The notes beneath the pieces were generated by a model. It did not search any database. It saw only the letters and a list, made by a program, of their open reading frames with translations, and was not told the origin of the DNA. The translations under genes were made by a program, and so were the position numbers. From contig JAVVVI010000009.1 of the NCBI GenBank assembly GCA_036652735.1, positions 1-59,716 on the forward strand: a stretch of DNA of 59,716 bases, in the 5' to 3' direction. Shown here one piece after another: positions 26,273 through 34,977 of this stretch. The stretch's first letter is position 1, and every line of letters begins with the position of its first letter. The stretch is from JAGOGN01 sp036652735 (GTDB lineage Bacteria > Bacillota > Clostridia > Lachnospirales > Lachnospiraceae).

Positions 26273-26825
26273 AAATTTTTTGGAAAAAATTAAAAAAATC
26301 AAAAAGGAGCAGTGGTTCGTTCTTTTTCTGGCAGGAGTGCTTTTAATTATAATTGCCATTCCAATTCAAAAACCGGATACGGTAAAACCAAAGGAACAGA
26401 AGGAGCTTAGAAATCAACCAATGGAACAGTATGTGATGGACCTTGAAAAAAGAACGGAGCAGCTACTTCATTCCATGGAGGGAGTAGGAAGTGTGCAGGT
26501 TATGATTACGCTTAAGAATAATGGGGCATCTGTAGTTGAAAAAGATGTAACAAAAAATAGAACGCAGGATGAACAGAAGGAACAAGGGGCAAGGGAAAGC
26601 CAGTCAACTTCGGATGCATATTCGGAGGAAACGGTTTATGAAAATCAAACAGAGGGAACGCCAATGATTGTAAGTGAACAATATCCACAGGTGGAAGGAG
26701 TGGTAGTTGTGGCGGAGGGGTGTGGCAACAGCGATGTGGAAAAGAATATTTTGGACGCGCTGGAAGCATTATTTTCAATCGAAATTCATAAAATAAAAGT
26801 AGTAAAAAAGGCGGGGGGAAAATAA
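26244..26825 (+). CDS. spoIIIAG: Stage III sporulation protein AG
   Basis: 193 residues. One transmembrane helix near residues 25-45 (WFVLFLAGVLLIIIAIPI), then a soluble domain that in Bacillus forms a large ring in the intermembrane space. YVMDLEKRTEQLLHSMEGVGSVQVMITL and the C-terminal YPQVEGVVVVAEGCGN are typical. The start is uncertain: GTG 26244 overlaps spoIIIAF by 29 nt, and TTG 26253 is an alternative with a better-placed AAGG. Confidence 0.9.
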   Translation: MNALRFIYGKNFLEKIKKIKKEQWFVLFLAGVLLIIIAIPIQKPDTVKPKEQKELRNQPMEQYVMDLEKRTEQLLHSMEGVGSVQVMITLKNNGASVVEKDVTKNRTQDEQKEQGARESQSTSDAYSEETVYENQTEGTPMIVSEQYPQVEGVVVVAEGCGNSDVEKNILDALEALFSIEIHKIKVVKKAGGK

Positions 26826-26826
26826 T

Positions 26827-27459
26827 TTGAAACATTTAGTTCATAAAAATCAATTTATAATAACAATGCTTGCACTTTTAATTGCATTTGGTGGAATTTT
26901 AAAATTTTCAATTGATACAGACAAAGAGAAAAATGAAAAAAATCAGGCCAAGGAAACCAGTGCATTAACGTATGAGATATCAGACGAGGATACGCTGGCA
27001 GAGGGGGAGATTTTTACCGATACAGAAGAGGAAATAGAGGATCCGGGTGAGGCAATTCAAGTATCCGCAACGGCCGGAGAGGAGAATTTTATTGCAAAAG
27101 CAAAATTAAATCGTGAGCAGATCCGGGCAAAAAACAAGGAGACGTTACAGGCCATATTAGATAATAAAACAGTAGGTGAGGGAAGCAAGAAGGATGCTGT
27201 AAAGGCACTGGTGAATTTAACAAAAATAGCAGAGGAAGAGGAAGCAATTGAAATGCTTCTTGGTGCCAAGGGTTTTTCCAGTGTGGTAGTCAGTATTATT
27301 GGGGATTCGGTGGATATTATTTTGAAAATGGATGGGGTAACGGATGCAATGCGTGCACAGGTGGAAGATATTGTGAAACGAAAGACAGATGTCCCACCGG
27401 AGAATATTGTAATTACACCACTGCGTTCTGAAAAATATGAAAAGAAAAAGAAAGACTAA
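26827..27459 (+). CDS. spoIIIAH: Stage III sporulation protein AH
   Basis: A 210-residue single-pass protein (hydrophobic helix at about 10-27) with an acidic linker and a C-terminal ring-forming YscJ/FliF-like domain (from about residue 85) that binds forespore SpoIIQ. Begins with TTG 26827 behind GGGGGGAA, one base after spoIIIAG. It closes the complete eight-gene operon. Confidence 0.92.
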   Translation: MKHLVHKNQFIITMLALLIAFGGILKFSIDTDKEKNEKNQAKETSALTYEISDEDTLAEGEIFTDTEEEIEDPGEAIQVSATAGEENFIAKAKLNREQIRAKNKETLQAILDNKTVGEGSKKDAVKALVNLTKIAEEEEAIEMLLGAKGFSSVVVSIIGDSVDIILKMDGVTDAMRAQVEDIVKRKTDVPPENIVITPLRSEKYEKKKKD

Positions 27460-27538
27460 ATCAGTTCTTGTGCCTTGACAAGTGCCAACAGCTATTATAA
27501 AATTAGTTAGTTCGTTTTATAGAATTGGAGGAAATTGT

Positions 27539-29128
27539 TTGGCAGACTTAAGAACAGAGATAAATAAAAGAAGAACTTTTGCGATTATTTCGCACCCGGA
27601 TGCGGGTAAGACAACATTAACAGAGAAGTTTTTACTCTATGGAGGCGCAATTAATCTTGCAGGCTCCGTAAAAGGAAAAGCAACTTCAAAGCATGCGGTC
27701 TCAGACTGGATGGCAATAGAAAAGGAACGAGGTATTTCGGTTACTTCTTCCGTACTGCAATTTAATTACAATGGCTGCTGTATTAATATTCTGGATACAC
27801 CGGGACATCAGGATTTCTCGGAAGATACTTATCGTACCCTGATGGCTGCGGATTCAGCGGTTATGGTTATTGATGGATCTAAGGGAGTGGAGGCACAGAC
27901 AAGAAAATTATTTAAAGTATGCGTAATGAGACAGATTCCTATTTTTACTTTTATTAATAAAATGGATAGAGATGCCAATGATCCATTTGCCTTATTGGGA
28001 GAAATTGAGCGAGAACTAGGTATCGCAACCTGCCCTGTAAATTGGCCGATAGGATCCGGCAAAAATTTTAAGGGAGTGTATGATAGAAAGACCGGAAATA
28101 TAACTACTTTTTCGGAAACCTTTAAAGGGACGAAAGAGGGAGAAGAAAAGGAAATGAATATTACAGATCCGCTTCTTCCAAATGAAATAGGGGTAGATAA
28201 TTTTAATACTTTAAAAGAAGAAGTGGAACTATTGGATGGAGCAAGCGCAGAATTTGAACAGGATTTAGTTACTGCGGGACAATTGTCACCGGTATTTTTC
28301 GGCTCTGCTCTAACGAACTTTGGAATTGAGACTTTTTTGAATCATTTTTTGGAGATGACGTCATCTCCGTTACCAAGGAACTCAGATATAGGATTTATTG
28401 ATCCATTTAGTGAAGACTTTTCAGCGTTTGTATTTAAAATCCAGGCGAATATGAATAAAGCTCATCGAGATCGAATTGCATTTATGCGTATCTGTTCCGG
28501 GAAATTTCAGGCAGGCATGGAAGTGCTTCATGTGCAGGGAGATAAGAAAATGCGCCTGCTTCAGCCACAACAACTGATGGCACAGGAGAGAAAGATTGTG
28601 GAAGAAGCCTATGCGGGAGATATTATAGGAGTCTTTGATCCGGGTATTTTTTCCATAGGAGATACCATTTTAGCATCTCAGAATAGATTTGAATTTGAGG
28701 GAATACCCACCTTTGCACCGGAACATTTTGCAAGAGTACGACAGGTGGATACCATGAAAAGAAAGCAATTTATAAAGGGAATCACACAGATTGCACAAGA
28801 GGGTGCCATTCAGATTTTCCAGGAATATAATACCGGAATGGAAGAAATTATCGTAGGAGTAGTGGGTGTCCTTCAGTTTGATGTTTTAAAATATCGCCTA
28901 AGCGATGAATATAATGTAGAAATTCGACTGGACGTGCTTTCTTATGAACATATTCGATGGATTAAAGATAAGAAAATGGATTTGGACAAGCTGATTGGAA
29001 CCTCAGATATGAAGAAAATTAAAGATATGAAAGGCAATCCATTACTGCTATTTGTAAATTCCTGGAGTGTAGGTATGACATTGGATCGGAACAAAGGACT
29101 TGAACTTATGGAATTTTCAAAGGAGTAA
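27539..29128 (+). CDS. prfC: Peptide chain release factor 3
   Basis: A 529-residue translational GTPase that recycles release factors 1 and 2 from the ribosome. G motifs: HPDAGKTT (near residue 20), the DTPGHQDFSEDTYR switch II region and NKMDRD. Domain II and the RF3 C-terminal domain follow. The start is TTG 27539, eight bases after GGAGG, giving MADLRTEINKRRTFAII and a length equal to that of E. coli RF3. The upstream open frame to 27482 is not conserved. It lies 79 nt after spoIIIAH. Confidence 0.95.
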   Translation: MADLRTEINKRRTFAIISHPDAGKTTLTEKFLLYGGAINLAGSVKGKATSKHAVSDWMAIEKERGISVTSSVLQFNYNGCCINILDTPGHQDFSEDTYRTLMAADSAVMVIDGSKGVEAQTRKLFKVCVMRQIPIFTFINKMDRDANDPFALLGEIERELGIATCPVNWPIGSGKNFKGVYDRKTGNITTFSETFKGTKEGEEKEMNITDPLLPNEIGVDNFNTLKEEVELLDGASAEFEQDLVTAGQLSPVFFGSALTNFGIETFLNHFLEMTSSPLPRNSDIGFIDPFSEDFSAFVFKIQANMNKAHRDRIAFMRICSGKFQAGMEVLHVQGDKKMRLLQPQQLMAQERKIVEEAYAGDIIGVFDPGIFSIGDTILASQNRFEFEGIPTFAPEHFARVRQVDTMKRKQFIKGITQIAQEGAIQIFQEYNTGMEEIIVGVVGVLQFDVLKYRLSDEYNVEIRLDVLSYEHIRWIKDKKMDLDKLIGTSDMKKIKDMKGNPLLLFVNSWSVGMTLDRNKGLELMEFSKE

Positions 29129-29259
29129 TAAAATAAATGAACTTTGGTGACTAAGTTACGGATAAGTTATCCCTGTTTTGGTATTATAATAACAGATTCA
29201 TTTTAGATTAATAATAAAACAAGAAACAGTTAGACAAATATGAAATGGAGGAATACAAA

Positions 29260-29571
29260 ATGGCAGTATTAACAATTACAAGTGGAAATTATGAAGAAGA
29301 GGTTGCCAAAAGTGAACAAGTCGTTCTTATGGATTTTTGGGCATCCTGGTGTGGACCATGTAAAATGCTCTCGCCAATTGTAGATGAAGTCGCTGAAGAA
29401 GTTGGGAAAAATGTAAAAGTTGTGAAAGTTAATGTGGATGATGAACCGGAATTAGCAAAAAAATTCCAGGTAATGAGTATCCCAACATTAGTGGTAATGA
29501 AAGATGGTAAGGTGGATCAGCGAACAGTTGGTGTACAGCCGAAAGAAACAATTCTGGATATGGTGAAATAG
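29260..29571 (+). CDS. trxA: Thioredoxin
   Basis: 103 residues with the redox motif WCGPC (W30-C34), the cis-proline in SIPTLVV and the usual thioredoxin length. ATG 29260 follows GGAGGAATAC. The in-frame ATG 29245 overlaps that ribosome site and is rejected. It is monocistronic with a TATAAT-like box about 70 bp upstream. Confidence 0.95.
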   Translation: MAVLTITSGNYEEEVAKSEQVVLMDFWASWCGPCKMLSPIVDEVAEEVGKNVKVVKVNVDDEPELAKKFQVMSIPTLVVMKDGKVDQRTVGVQPKETILDMVK

Positions 29572-29574
29572 TTC

Positions 29575-29603
29575 TTGACGATAATAAAAAAAGTGTCTAT
29601 AAT
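29575..29603 (+). promoter_or_regulatory. Consensus promoter directly before a terminator
   Basis: TTGACG (29575-29580), 17 bp, then TATAAT (29598-29603), starting 3 nt after the trxA stop codon. Its start point (about 29610) falls inside the 5' arm of the terminator at 29607-29634, so any transcript would be about 25 nt long. Confidence 0.6.
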
Positions 29604-29606
29604 TAG

Positions 29607-29634
29607 GGCAGTTGCAATCGCAACTGTCTTTTTT
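29607..29634 (+). terminator. Strong terminator after trxA
   Basis: GGCAGTTGC (29607-29615) and GCAACTGTC (29620-29628) form a nine-pair stem with a four-base loop, followed by six T's. Confidence 0.85.
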
Positions 29635-29651
29635 ATCTTTCAAAAACCCTA

Positions 29652-29680
29652 TTGACATTTTGTATCAGTTATACTATTAT
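29652..29680 (+). promoter_or_regulatory. Promoter of recA
   Basis: TTGACA (29652-29657), a 17-bp spacer and TATTAT (29675-29680). The LexA operator lies 15 bp downstream. Confidence 0.75.
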
Positions 29681-29694
29681 TATAACATAAGAGA

Positions 29695-29708
29695 CGAACA
29701 TAAGTTCG
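29695..29708. promoter_or_regulatory. LexA (SOS) operator of recA
   Basis: CGAAC-ATAA-GTTCG is a perfect inverted repeat matching the Gram-positive SOS box CGAACNNNNGTTCG. It is placed just after the transcription start, so LexA would block recA until DNA damage. Confidence 0.9.
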
Positions 29709-29723
29709 TAAAAGGAGAAAATG

Positions 29724-30854
29724 ATGGCAAAAGAAGATAAATTAAAAGCCCTGGATGCGGCAATTGCTCAGATAGAAAAACAGTATGGTAAGGGGTCTAT
29801 TATGAAGTTAGGAGATCCGGGTACGAACATGAATGTTGAGACAGTGCCAAGTGGTTCCCTGAGTTTAGATATAGCACTGGGATTAGGCGGCGTTCCAAGA
29901 GGACGTGTAATTGAGGTGTTTGGACCGGAATCAAGTGGTAAGACTACGGTTGCATTACATATGGTTGCAGAGGTACAGAAGGCAGGAGGAATTGCCGGCT
30001 TTATTGATGCGGAACATGCATTGGACCCAATTTATGCGAAGAAAATTGGGGTCGATATTGATAATTTATATATTTCTCAGCCGGATAATGGGGAGCAGGC
30101 ATTGGAGATTACGGAGACCATGGTGCGTTCAGGAGCGGTTGATATTGTGATTATTGACTCTGTGGCAGCACTGGTTCCAAGAGCAGAGATTGATGGAGAT
30201 ATGGGAGATTCCCACGTAGGATTACAGGCAAGACTTATGTCACAGGCTCTGCGTAAGCTCACAGCAGTAATCAGCAAGTCCAATTGTATTGTTATTTTTA
30301 TAAATCAGCTTCGGGAAAAGGTTGGAGTTATGTTTGGCAGTCCTGAGACAACAACCGGTGGCCGTGCATTGAAGTTCTATTCCTCTATTCGACTGGATGT
30401 CAGAAGAATAGAGACTTTAAAGCAGGGAGGCGAGATGGTAGGGAACAGAACCAGAATAAAAGTAGTAAAGAATAAGATTGCACCTCCATTTAAGGAAGCA
30501 GAATTTGATATTATGTTTGGAGAAGGAATCTCAAGAGAAGGAGATATTCTGGACCTTGCATCAGAATGTGGGGTTATTAATAAATCAGGTGCTTGGTATG
30601 CATATAAAGATGAGAAAATTGGACAGGGAAGAGAAAATGCAAAAGGATTCTTAAAGCAGAATCCGGAGATCTGTAAGGAAGTCGAAGTACTTGTAAGGGA
30701 ATTCTATAAATTAGATGACACAGCCCAGGAAAAGGCAGACCGCAGGGAAAAAGAAGAAAATGAAAAGACAGAAGAACGCAGAGAAGCAAAAGCAAAGAAG
30801 GAAGAAGCATTAAAGCCTGCACAGGCAAAGACACAGGTATCGAAGCCGGACTAA
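29724..30854 (+). CDS. recA: Recombinase A
   Basis: A 376-residue strand-exchange ATPase for homologous recombination and SOS induction. MAKEDKLKALDAAIAQIEKQYGKGSIM is the classic start (shown in part by YGKGSIMKLGD). Walker A is GPESSGKTT near residue 65, and VIIDSVAALVPRAEI and the L2 loop region FGSPETTTGGRALKFYSS follow. The C-terminal tail is long, charged and Glu/Lys-rich. ATG 29721 and 29724 are adjacent; 29724 has the better spacing from AAAGGAG. recX follows. Confidence 0.97.
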   Translation: MAKEDKLKALDAAIAQIEKQYGKGSIMKLGDPGTNMNVETVPSGSLSLDIALGLGGVPRGRVIEVFGPESSGKTTVALHMVAEVQKAGGIAGFIDAEHALDPIYAKKIGVDIDNLYISQPDNGEQALEITETMVRSGAVDIVIIDSVAALVPRAEIDGDMGDSHVGLQARLMSQALRKLTAVISKSNCIVIFINQLREKVGVMFGSPETTTGGRALKFYSSIRLDVRRIETLKQGGEMVGNRTRIKVVKNKIAPPFKEAEFDIMFGEGISREGDILDLASECGVINKSGAWYAYKDEKIGQGRENAKGFLKQNPEICKEVEVLVREFYKLDDTAQEKADRREKEENEKTEERREAKAKKEEALKPAQAKTQVSKPD

Positions 30855-30916
30855 GAGGATGATTTGTATAGAAACTGCTGCATGACACAAGTAAGGGGAA
30901 CACAGGGGACAGGAAC

Positions 30917-31381
30917 ATGGACGAAGAGATACGTAAGAACGCAATTAAACGTGCAATGAGGCTGCTGGAAAAACAGGATCGAACAGAAGCACAATTACGT
31001 GAGAAGTTAAAAAAAGATCAATACGAAGAGGAATACATAGAAGAAGCAATCAGATATGTAAAAAGTTATCATTATATTGATGATGAACGATTTGCCCGTA
31101 ATTATGTTCGATATCGCCAGGAAAGTAAAAGCAGGCAACAGTTAAAAATAACGTTGATGCAAAAAGGAATTGAACAATGGATTATCCAGATTGCAATTAA
31201 TGAAGAGTATTGTGCAGATGAGAGAATACAAATCAGACACTGGATCGAAAAGAAAAAATTTGTTTTAGAAGAGGCAACAAGACAAGATATTAGCCGAATG
31301 TATGGCTTTCTTTTTCGAAAAGGATTTCAAATGGAAGATATCAGGCGGGAATTACTTGACATAAGTGCAAAAAAAGTATAA
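30917..31381 (+). CDS. recX: Regulatory protein RecX
   Basis: A 154-residue helical protein that modulates RecA filaments. Repeated three-helix units are seen, with typical segments RAMRLLEKQDRTEAQLREKL, YVKSYHYIDDERFARNYVRYR and a C-terminal FLFRKGFQMEDIRREL. It lies 62 nt after recA in the usual order, so it is probably SOS-induced with recA. Confidence 0.92.
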   Translation: MDEEIRKNAIKRAMRLLEKQDRTEAQLREKLKKDQYEEEYIEEAIRYVKSYHYIDDERFARNYVRYRQESKSRQQLKITLMQKGIEQWIIQIAINEEYCADERIQIRHWIEKKKFVLEEATRQDISRMYGFLFRKGFQMEDIRRELLDISAKKV

Positions 31382-31464
31382 AATTTAATTGTTGTAAACT
31401 ATGACAGAAAGTGTTATTTAAATTGTTATATGTACAATGAAAATTAAATAAAGGAGGTGCTCCT

Positions 31465-33012
31465 GTGCTAGGTGAAATTATTTCTGTGATTGTTACATTA
31501 ATAATTGCTGTTCCTGTTGCCGTAATAGTGACGGTTGCGTACCGACAGAAGATTTATGATTCAAAAATTGGTACTGCAGAGGAAAAAGCAAGACAGATTA
31601 TTGATGATGCAGTCAAATCCGCTGAAACAAAAAAGCGTGAGGCTATGCTTGAAGTAAAGGAAGAATCCATTCGTACTAGAAATGAATTGGAGAAAGAATC
31701 GAAAGAGAGAAGAGCTGAAGTTCAGAAATTGGAACGCCGGGTTGTCCAACGAGAGGAAAGTTTGGACAAAAAGGTAGAATCAATGGAAAGACGCGAACAA
31801 AGTTTTGCGGCAAAAGAAGAAGCACTCAATAAACAAAGAGCAGAGATCGCTGCGCTCAGTGATGAGCGAGTACAGGAACTAGAAAGAATCTCAGGACTTA
31901 CCTCCGAACAAGCAAAAGATTATCTATTAAAAACTGTTGAAGAAGATGTAAAACTTGATACTGCAAAATTAGTAAAAGAATTAGAGAACAGAGCAAAAGA
32001 AGAAGCAGGTAAGAAAGCAAAGGACTATATTGTAACTGCAATTCAAAAATGTGCTGCAGATCATGTTGCTGAAACCACAATTTCTGTTGTTCAGCTTCCA
32101 AATGATGAGATGAAGGGAAGAATTATTGGTAGAGAAGGACGTAACATCCGTACATTGGAGACAATGACAGGGGTAGATCTTATTATTGACGATACTCCGG
32201 ATGCCGTTATCTTATCAGGATTTGATCCGATTCGAAGAGAAGTTGCACGTATTGCTTTGGAAAAATTAATTGTAGACGGACGTATCCACCCGGCTAGAAT
32301 TGAAGAAATGGTTGAAAAAGCGCAAAAAGAAGTGGATACTATGATGCGTGAAGAAGGTGAAGCAGCTACTTTAGATGTTGGAGTGCATGGAATTCATCCG
32401 GAATTAGTTCGATTGTTAGGAAGAATGAAGTTTCGAACCAGTTATGGTCAAAATGCATTGAAACATTCCATTGAAGTGGCACATATAGCGGGATTATTAG
32501 CAGCAGAGGTAGGCGTGGACGTGAAGATGGCAAAACGTGCCGGTTTACTTCATGATATTGGTAAATCTGTTGATCACGAGATGGAAGGCTCACATATTCA
32601 GATTGGTGTCGATTTGTGTAGAAAATATAAAGAGGGACCAATTGTTATTAATGCAGTAGAATCACATCATGGAGATGTTGAACCGGAGACTTTGATTGCG
32701 TGTATTGTACAAGCCGCAGATGCTATTTCAGCAGCAAGACCGGGCGCAAGAAGAGAGACGTTAGAGACATATTCCAACAGATTAAAACAGTTAGAAGAAA
32801 TTACAGATAGTTTTAAAGGTGTAGACAAATCATTTGCTATTCAGGCAGGTAGAGAGATTCGAATTATGGTAGTTCCTGAGCAAATTAGCGATGCTGATAT
32901 GGTATTGTTAGCACGTGATATTTCAAAGCGCATTGAAAGCGAATTGGAGTATCCGGGACAAATAAAGTTAAATGTTATACGTGAATCCAGAGTAGTGGAT
33001 TACGCAAAATAA
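31465..33012 (+). CDS. rny: Ribonuclease Y
   Basis: A 515-residue membrane-bound endoribonuclease that starts mRNA decay. N-terminal membrane helix (about residues 3-25), a long charged coiled coil to about residue 190, a KH domain (GRIIGREGRNIRTLETMTGVDLIIDDTP) and an HD domain with LLHDIGK near residue 360. The start is GTG 31465 behind AAAGGAGG. The ribosome site sits in a small GGAG-GTG-CTCC inverted repeat. A terminator follows. Confidence 0.96.
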   Translation: MLGEIISVIVTLIIAVPVAVIVTVAYRQKIYDSKIGTAEEKARQIIDDAVKSAETKKREAMLEVKEESIRTRNELEKESKERRAEVQKLERRVVQREESLDKKVESMERREQSFAAKEEALNKQRAEIAALSDERVQELERISGLTSEQAKDYLLKTVEEDVKLDTAKLVKELENRAKEEAGKKAKDYIVTAIQKCAADHVAETTISVVQLPNDEMKGRIIGREGRNIRTLETMTGVDLIIDDTPDAVILSGFDPIRREVARIALEKLIVDGRIHPARIEEMVEKAQKEVDTMMREEGEAATLDVGVHGIHPELVRLLGRMKFRTSYGQNALKHSIEVAHIAGLLAAEVGVDVKMAKRAGLLHDIGKSVDHEMEGSHIQIGVDLCRKYKEGPIVINAVESHHGDVEPETLIACIVQAADAISAARPGARRETLETYSNRLKQLEEITDSFKGVDKSFAIQAGREIRIMVVPEQISDADMVLLARDISKRIESELEYPGQIKLNVIRESRVVDYAK

Positions 33013-33022
33013 GAATGAAATT

Positions 33023-33052
33023 AAAGAGTGTAGTTTTTACACTCTTTTTTTA
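33023..33052 (+). terminator. Terminator after rny
   Basis: AAAGAGTGTA pairs with TACACTCTTT around a short T-rich loop and runs into a T tract. Confidence 0.85.
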
Positions 33053-33072
33053 TTCCATAAAAAAGTCTTTGC

Positions 33073-33101
33073 TCATATTAAATCAGGTAAATGCATAAAT
33101 T
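33073..33101 (+). promoter_or_regulatory. Predicted sigma-E promoter of spoIIM
   Basis: TCATATT (33073-33079), exactly 14 bp, then CATAAATT (33094-33101): a close sigma-E match placed 27 bp before the spoIIM start. spoIIM is a sigma-E gene in Bacillus. Confidence 0.65.
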
Positions 33102-33127
33102 TAAGAAAGACAAAAGTAGGACACGGT

Positions 33128-33694
33128 ATGAAGATACATATGTTACAGGCAAAAAGAATAAGTCCCATGAAAATTTTAGGCATCATTTTCTTGGTTTTTT
33201 TTGTGGCAGGGATTATGGGAGCAAATATGAACAAGGCAGGAACAACAGATAAGATATCAATTATGAGTGATTATTTTTTTTCTCGATATGAATATGCATC
33301 TGTGAATCAAAAGGATTTAATGATCTATATTTTTTATCAGCGGCTTCCTATTTTTGCCAGCTTACTGGTGTTTGGCTTAACAAGCTATAGAATGACCTTT
33401 TTTGGATGCGCAGTTGGATGGTATGGGTTTTCAGTGGGATATTTCCACGCAATTTCAGTTATGAGGTATGGGATTAAGGGACTGCTACTTACCGGTGGAC
33501 TTTTGTTTCCACAGTGTGTCCTCTATTTCTTTGTGTTTTGGTATTTAATTAAGGTAATGCTACAGAAAAATAAAAAAGAGAAAATACAAACCACAATGGC
33601 AATCGGAATTCTGTTCGCTTTATATATTGTGGGAATTTTGGTGGAAAATTATATTAACCCTTATTTACTGTATCAAATAATAAAATTTTTATAA
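33128..33694 (+). CDS. spoIIM: Stage II sporulation protein M (engulfment)
   Basis: A 188-residue polytopic membrane protein with about five hydrophobic helices. SpoIIM belongs with SpoIID and SpoIIP in the machine that remodels peptidoglycan so the mother cell can engulf the forespore. Recognisable segments are GIIFLVFFVAGIMGANM and YGFSVGYFHAISVMRYGIKGLLL. The predicted sigma-E promoter and the neighbouring xerD, as in Bacillus, support the call. The ribosome site is weak (AGGACACGGT). Confidence 0.85.
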   Translation: MKIHMLQAKRISPMKILGIIFLVFFVAGIMGANMNKAGTTDKISIMSDYFFSRYEYASVNQKDLMIYIFYQRLPIFASLLVFGLTSYRMTFFGCAVGWYGFSVGYFHAISVMRYGIKGLLLTGGLLFPQCVLYFFVFWYLIKVMLQKNKKEKIQTTMAIGILFALYIVGILVENYINPYLLYQIIKFL

Positions 33695-33889
33695 AGAAAA
33701 TAACAAGATATAGTAAAAAGAAAATAATAGTTTCGACATGTAGTAGAAATAAAAATAAGGGGAATTTTTTATAAAAAAAGCCATTGCATTTCTATTAAGA
33801 TATAATTATAATAGAATTTAGACGGAATTTATACAATAAGATTAAAAAAGTGTAACATAAATATTACGGGATGATGGAGTTGTGATTTG

Positions 33890-34780
33890 ATGAAAATTGA
33901 AATCCAAAAATTTGTTGATTATCTGAGAACGATAAGAAGAACATCTGAGAATACTACAGTTTCTTATGAACGTGATTTAAAAAAATTGGGAAACTATCTA
34001 AAAGAGGAAGGTATTATTAATGTTTTGGATATTTCTTCGGAGAAGTTAGAGAATTACATTGAGAGTTTAGTACAAGAAGGAAAAAAACCGGCTACGATTT
34101 CACGAAGTATCGCGTCAATTAGAGCTTTTTTTGAGTATTTATTAGATCAAAATTATGTAAAAAAAGATGCATCAATTTCTTTAAAAGCACCTAAAATTCT
34201 TAGAAAAGCACCGGAGATTCTCACAATAGAAGAAACGGCAAGACTATTACAGCAGCCACAAAATGGGACACCCAAAGAACTACGAGATCGTGCGATGCTG
34301 GAATTGTTATATGCAACAGGAATTCGTGTATCGGAGTTAATTACGTTAAAGCTATCGGATATAAATCTTCAGATGGATTATGTTCTTTGTGGAAATGGAC
34401 AGAAGGAACGGGTGATTCCATTTGGGAATATGGCAAAGGAAGCGTTGTTGAATTATTTGAAAAATGGAAGAAGCCAGCTTGTCTCAGATGAAGACTGCTG
34501 TATGTTATTTACAAATTGTTCAGGGAAGCCAATGAGCCGTCAGGGATTTTGGAAACTGATTAAATACTATGGTAAGAAGGCGGAGATTGTATCAGAGATT
34601 ACGCCTCATACACTGAGACATTCTTTTGCCGCTCATTTAGTAGATAATGGTGCAGATATTAAATCGGTTCAGGAAATGATGGGCCATTCAGATATAGCTA
34701 CAACTCAGATTTATTTGCAAATGAATCAGAGTAAATTAAGAGAAGTCTATCAGAAAGCACATCCTAGGGTTCATTCATAG
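33890..34780 (+). CDS. xerD: Site-specific tyrosine recombinase XerD
   Basis: A 296-residue recombinase that resolves chromosome dimers at dif. The N-terminal SAM-like domain (FVDYLRTIRRTSENTTVSYERDL) is followed by the catalytic domain with Arg in YATGIRVSELI, HTLRHSFA (HxxR), GHSDIATTQIYLQ (His and the nucleophile Tyr). It aligns with housekeeping XerD in length and motifs, with no sign of a phage integrase. ATG 33890 follows GGAG at 33876; a TTG lies directly before it. No mobile element borders it. Confidence 0.93.
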   Translation: MKIEIQKFVDYLRTIRRTSENTTVSYERDLKKLGNYLKEEGIINVLDISSEKLENYIESLVQEGKKPATISRSIASIRAFFEYLLDQNYVKKDASISLKAPKILRKAPEILTIEETARLLQQPQNGTPKELRDRAMLELLYATGIRVSELITLKLSDINLQMDYVLCGNGQKERVIPFGNMAKEALLNYLKNGRSQLVSDEDCCMLFTNCSGKPMSRQGFWKLIKYYGKKAEIVSEITPHTLRHSFAAHLVDNGADIKSVQEMMGHSDIATTQIYLQMNQSKLREVYQKAHPRVHS

Positions 34781-34841
34781 AACCCTTTTCTACTATGTGG
34801 GTTGGAGATTCTATGTAATATAAGAAAATTTCAGATTTTAA

Positions 34842-34870
34842 TTGAATTAATAAGGGATATAGTGTAGAAT
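34842..34870 (+). promoter_or_regulatory. Promoter of tRNA-Arg
   Basis: TTGAAT (34842-34847), 17 bp, TAGAAT (34865-34870), nine bases before the mature tRNA. Confidence 0.5.
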
Positions 34871-34879
34871 AATAGAAGT

Positions 34880-34951
34880 GCACCTGTAGCTCAGGGGATA
34901 GAGCGGTGGATTCCGGTTCCACAAGCGGGGGTTCGAATCCCTCCAGGTGCG
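34880..34951 (+). tRNA. tRNA-Arg (anticodon CCG)
   Basis: A full cloverleaf: acceptor GCACCTG/CAGGTGC, D arm GCTC/GAGC, anticodon stem GTGGA/TCCAC with loop TTCCGGT (anticodon CCG, reads CGG), a five-base variable loop and T loop TTCGAAT. CCA is not encoded. A small hairpin TAACC-GAAA-GGTTA (34953-34966) follows, and the next gene starts 27 nt after the tRNA with no terminator between. Confidence 0.96.
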
Positions 34952-34977
34952 TTAACCGAAAGGTTATGGAGGTAAAA

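Noticed and set aside
33890..34951. xerD beside a tRNA as an integrative element with attachment site
   Set aside because: The recombinase has housekeeping XerD features, and no direct repeat of the tRNA end or cargo genes was seen.
34906..34977. N-terminal extension of the SH3 protein into the tRNA
   Set aside because: The stretch is the tRNA-Arg gene; ATG 34978 has the ribosome site.
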